From Methanocorpusculum sp. (GTDB lineage: Archaea > Halobacteriota > Methanomicrobia > Methanomicrobiales > Methanocorpusculaceae), in assembly GCA_029986255.1 (NCBI GenBank), contig DALTYD010000037.1, positions 1 through 8,741 of the forward strand: 8,741 nucleotides of DNA. Reading direction: 5' to 3'. Shown one piece after another: positions 7,131 to 8,741 of this stretch. The position numbers and the translations under genes are program-made. Below the pieces are notes generated by a model that searched no databases, was not told the origin of the DNA, and saw only the letters and a list, made by a program, of their open reading frames with translations. How positions within the stretch are numbered: position 1 is the first letter of the stretch; each line of letters starts with the position of its first letter.

Positions 7131-7715
7131 TCAAATTATCTTTGTTATCCGTATTCCCTCAGCTTCAGCAAAAATTACTGATTCAGGCCATCCCATAACT
7201 CCACCATGTAGATCCATCCCCGCGAATAGCACATTTTCTGTGTAAGAAAATCCTGCATCATTAAAGAATGCTCGAACGACAGGGAATGCCGCATCAAAGA
7301 TATGTGGCAGATTTTGTCCAGATGTACCAAGATACACACCAATGTGAGTTCGAAGATGAGCGTCTGAAAATGCAAGAGTCTTCGTAACAAACTTCTGTGC
7401 CCAGAGAAACTGTCCACGATCAATAAAGGATTTCATCTCTGCAGTAACGGACATAGAATATATAGGAGAGGCAAGAACAAGAATATCCGCAGCCAATACC
7501 TCATCAAAAATTGACGTAAGATCATCCTTTAGAATACATACTCCCTTGTTGTGACAGGCATTACATCCTTGGCAATTTTTGTGATTAATATCTACAAGCG
7601 AAATCTTCTTCGTTGTGGCTCCAACACTTTTTGCACCGTGGAGAAAAAAATCAAGAACAGTATCAGTGTTTCCATGTTTACGGGGACTACCATTTACTGC
7701 AACGATTTTGATCAT
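7131..7715 (-). CDS. Iron-sulfur flavoprotein, NADPH-dependent FMN reductase family
   Basis: 194 residues with a flavodoxin-like fold. The FMN phosphate loop is at residues 8-17 (NGSPRKHGNT). The segment LASPIYSMSVTAEMKSFIDR (81-100) is the second flavin contact, and YLGTSGQN (128-135) the third. Between the first two lies a compact cysteine cluster, C48, C51, C54 and C60 (spacing CX2CX2CX5C), as in Methanosarcina Isf, where it binds a 4Fe-4S cluster. Such proteins pass electrons to or from ferredoxin and help remove oxygen or peroxide in anaerobes; that role here is inferred from the family. Length is typical and there is no signal peptide. The ATG at 7715 directly precedes the first beta strand MIKIVAVNGS, so it is the natural start, although no Shine-Dalgarno site is present. 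It appears to be a single-gene unit. Confidence 0.9.
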   Translation of the reverse strand: MIKIVAVNGSPRKHGNTDTVLDFFLHGAKSVGATTKKISLVDINHKNCQGCNACHNKGVCILKDDLTSIFDEVLAADILVLASPIYSMSVTAEMKSFIDRGQFLWAQKFVTKTLAFSDAHLRTHIGVYLGTSGQNLPHIFDAAFPVVRAFFNDAGFSYTENVLFAGMDLHGGVMGWPESVIFAEAEGIRITKII

Positions 7716-7831
7716 TATATCGTAAGATATGTGATAAAATCGACGATTAAATCATTTGGTTGAAAAACGGTAGTAGAGTTCTCGAGAAAATCAATCATCT
7801 AATCAAACCATTGAGGAGGAGAAGGTATTGT

Positions 7832-7927
7832 ATGTTTCGATTTGATTCTTACACTCTAACAGAAAATCATCCTATCTACACGAGATTATCAAAAAACAAT
7901 AAATATCAAGAAACAATCTGGCGATGA
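7832..7927 (+). CDS. Possible 31-residue small protein of unknown function
   Basis: ATG at 7832 to TGA at 7925. A strong purine-rich stretch GAGGAGGAGAAGG at 7813-7825 precedes it, with GGAG ten bases before the ATG, which is better than the ribosome site of most clear genes in this window. The predicted peptide begins MFRFDSYTLTENHPIYTR and is mixed in charge, with no membrane segment and no motif I recognise. Two stops in a row end it. It could be a real small protein, the 5' end of a broken gene, or coincidence. It has no operon partner on the plus strand. Confidence 0.2.
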   Translation: MFRFDSYTLTENHPIYTRLSKNNKYQETIWR

Positions 7928-8136
7928 TAAGAGATATTTGACTTTTCGATTATGCATCCTAATGGATTAAGCAAGTATTTTCGTGATCAGAACATCCAAC
8001 AGCAACCAATCGAACCATTATCATGACACAATCGGGTTAAAATGGACAAAGGATCAGTACTCAAAGATTTCATGAGAGGTGAGGCTAATATAAGATCAAC
8101 AACAAGTCACAGATAGTTAATAGTAGTAGTATGAGG

Positions 8137-8162
8137 AAAACTAAAGAAATAGGAAAATTTGG
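8137..8162 (-). terminator. T-rich candidate terminator of tRNA-Leu
   Basis: On the minus strand the bases just after the tRNA contain several short T runs (TTTT, TTTCTTT, TTTT) within 30 bases, as is usual after archaeal stable RNA genes. There is no single long run. Confidence 0.4.
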
Positions 8163-8168
8163 CTGAAG

Positions 8169-8250
8169 TGCGAGGGGAGGGATTCGAACCCGCGAACTCC
8201 TTGAGAGCAGATCTTGAGTCAGCCTCCGTTGGCCACTTGGATACCCTCGC
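8169..8250 (-). tRNA. tRNA-Leu, anticodon CAA
   Basis: 82 bases, type II. The acceptor stem GCGAGGG pairs perfectly with CCCTCGC and is followed by discriminator A73, as expected for leucine. The D stem is TCC with GGA. The anticodon loop is CTCAAGA, giving CAA for the UUG codon, with no intron. The variable arm is CTC-AAG-GAG and the T loop is the standard TTCGAAT. CCA is not encoded. Two stem positions are non-canonical: U29 faces U41 in the anticodon stem and C50 faces U64 in the T stem. U39 is present and is a likely target of the TruA encoded in this window. Confidence 0.93.
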
Positions 8251-8312
8251 AAAATATGTATACTAAATTATTAGATGGAAAGGAACATCAATCTGTCGCA
8301 AATGATATACTC

Positions 8313-8325
8313 ATATTTATATTCA
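8313..8325 (-). promoter_or_regulatory. Candidate TATA element upstream of tRNA-Leu
   Basis: GAATATAAATATG on the minus strand lies about 63-75 bases before the tRNA. Transcription starting 25 bases downstream would give a 5' leader of roughly 40 bases. A second AT-rich element, TTTAGTATA near 8258-8266, lies too close to the tRNA for normal spacing. Confidence 0.3.
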
Positions 8326-8372
8326 TATCGAGACACAGACAATATTTAAGGGAGTACTTCTCGTTTACACTA

Positions 8373-8741
8373 TCATTGAGCCTCACCATCGATGCAATCA
8401 GTGAAATTAGAGGTTCGGGCAGTCACCCACGCTTGAAAACAACGAGAAAAATAGGGGACTAAAGACCAATTTGATTCCAAAGATAATTGATAATATAATT
8501 GATAATAAATGAGCATTTCTATCAATGGGTGATAGTCTCTTAGCATATTAAAATAACATATTTGAGTTAGTTTTGTAAAGATATCATCTCTGCGGTGTGA
8601 GTAGTAAAAGCAAGTGGAATGAGAATTGACAACAGAACAATGAACATCTATGCCAATCTTTCTGATTACATGCAAAATAGTGAGGAATGATACTCTAAAT
8701 AGCAAAAAAATGCAGAAATCCAGAAAAATTAATATAAATAT
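8373..8741 (-). CDS. Open frame of unknown function, possibly partial
   Basis: The minus-strand frame is open from the window edge to a TGA at 8373, 122 codons without a stop in AT-rich DNA. Inside the window the only early start is TTG at 8705 (110 codons), with no ribosome site, so the real start may lie outside. The first part is hydrophobic and could be a membrane segment (FLLFRVSFLTILHVI); the rest is rich in tyrosine, cysteine, histidine and serine and poor in glycine and lysine, unlike the other proteins here. A 12-base tandem duplication gives the internal repeat YYQLYYQL without shifting the frame. I recognise no family. It could be a gene fragment, a rapidly drifting gene or chance. 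Confidence 0.17.
   Translation of the reverse strand: MFILIFLDFCIFLLFRVSFLTILHVIRKIGIDVHCSVVNSHSTCFYYSHRRDDIFTKLTQICYFNMLRDYHPLIEMLIYYQLYYQLSLESNWSLVPYFSRCFQAWVTARTSNFTDCIDGEAQ
8483..8506. repeat. Perfect 12-base tandem duplication
   Basis: ATAATTGATAAT occurs twice head to tail. A replication-slippage event is the simple explanation. Because 12 is divisible by three, the minus-strand open frame across it stays intact. Confidence 0.75.

Larger units (their letters stand above)
7716..8168. other. Gap of about 450 bases between the flavoprotein and tRNA-Leu genes
   Basis: No recognisable gene. The only coding signal is the short Shine-Dalgarno-led ORF at 7832-7927. The same reading frame continues to 8116 in three open blocks of 31, 31 and 29 codons, separated by TGA-TAA at 7925-7930 and TGA at 8024. 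That is not many more open codons than expected by chance, so a broken gene is possible but not shown. Confidence 0.4.
8251..8741. other. AT-rich 490 bases upstream of tRNA-Leu to the window edge
   Basis: Contains the possible tRNA promoter, a 12-base tandem duplication at 8483-8506 and a long minus-strand open frame from 8741 to 8373. Nothing else is recognisable, and no second RNA gene was found. Confidence 0.4.

Noticed and set aside
6838..7134. A 98-codon minus-strand frame in the gap after truA
   Set aside because: TTG start, no ribosome site, overlap with the flavoprotein end and an implausible hydrophobic, aromatic composition that looks like the complement of AT-rich DNA.
7551..7763. 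Plus-strand 70-codon frame across the flavoprotein start
   Set aside because: Mostly antisense to the flavoprotein gene, with no ribosome site or motif.
1..8741. CRISPR array, insertion sequence or integrated element next to the tRNA
   Set aside because: No regularly spaced repeats, no transposase or integrase motif, and no copy of the tRNA 3' end elsewhere in the window.

Overview
The window looks archaeal, most likely from a methanogenic euryarchaeon of the Methanomicrobiales; Methanocorpusculum-like is my best guess, by inference only. The evidence is a five-OB replication protein A with a C-terminal zinc finger followed by its RPA-associated OB-fold partner, a dihydropteroate-synthase-like protein with the DUF4346 tail typical of methanogens, an iron-sulfur flavoprotein of the Isf type, a type II tRNA-Leu without encoded CCA, and several genes with no Shine-Dalgarno sequence. 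No mobile element, CRISPR array or rRNA was seen.

Layout. 1-150: AT-rich region downstream of the RPA operon. 151-2659 (minus): a two-gene operon, RPA then the RPA-associated protein, coupled by an 8-base overlap. 2759-2944 (plus): a 61-residue DUF1858 CxxC protein, divergent from RPA. 2945-3607: a gap without a gene, containing protein-like fragments. 3608-5035 (minus): the dihydropteroate-synthase-like protein. 5140-6740 (plus): a PHP-domain phosphoesterase joined to truA by an ATGA overlap. 6741-7130: a gap. 7131-7715 (minus): the Isf-like flavoprotein. 7716-8168: a gap with one Shine-Dalgarno-led 31-codon ORF. 8169-8250 (minus): tRNA-Leu(CAA). 8251-8741: AT-rich, with a long minus-strand open frame that runs off the window edge.

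How the genes relate. RPA and its partner protect single-stranded DNA in replication and repair. The DHPS-like protein probably works in pterin or one-carbon cofactor metabolism. TruA makes pseudouridine at tRNA positions 38-40, and the window's own tRNA-Leu has U39, so it is a likely substrate. The PHP protein has a strongly basic tail and is translationally coupled to truA, so a role in RNA metabolism is conceivable.

The clearest unusual points are the nearly identical tandem OB cassettes in RPA, which look like recent gene conversion, and the long AT-rich gaps, which carry fragments that read like broken protein (one resembles the start of a response-regulator receiver domain). A tRNA with two non-canonical stem pairs adds to a picture that would suit a drifting, possibly host-associated genome. 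I found no convincing new multi-gene system.
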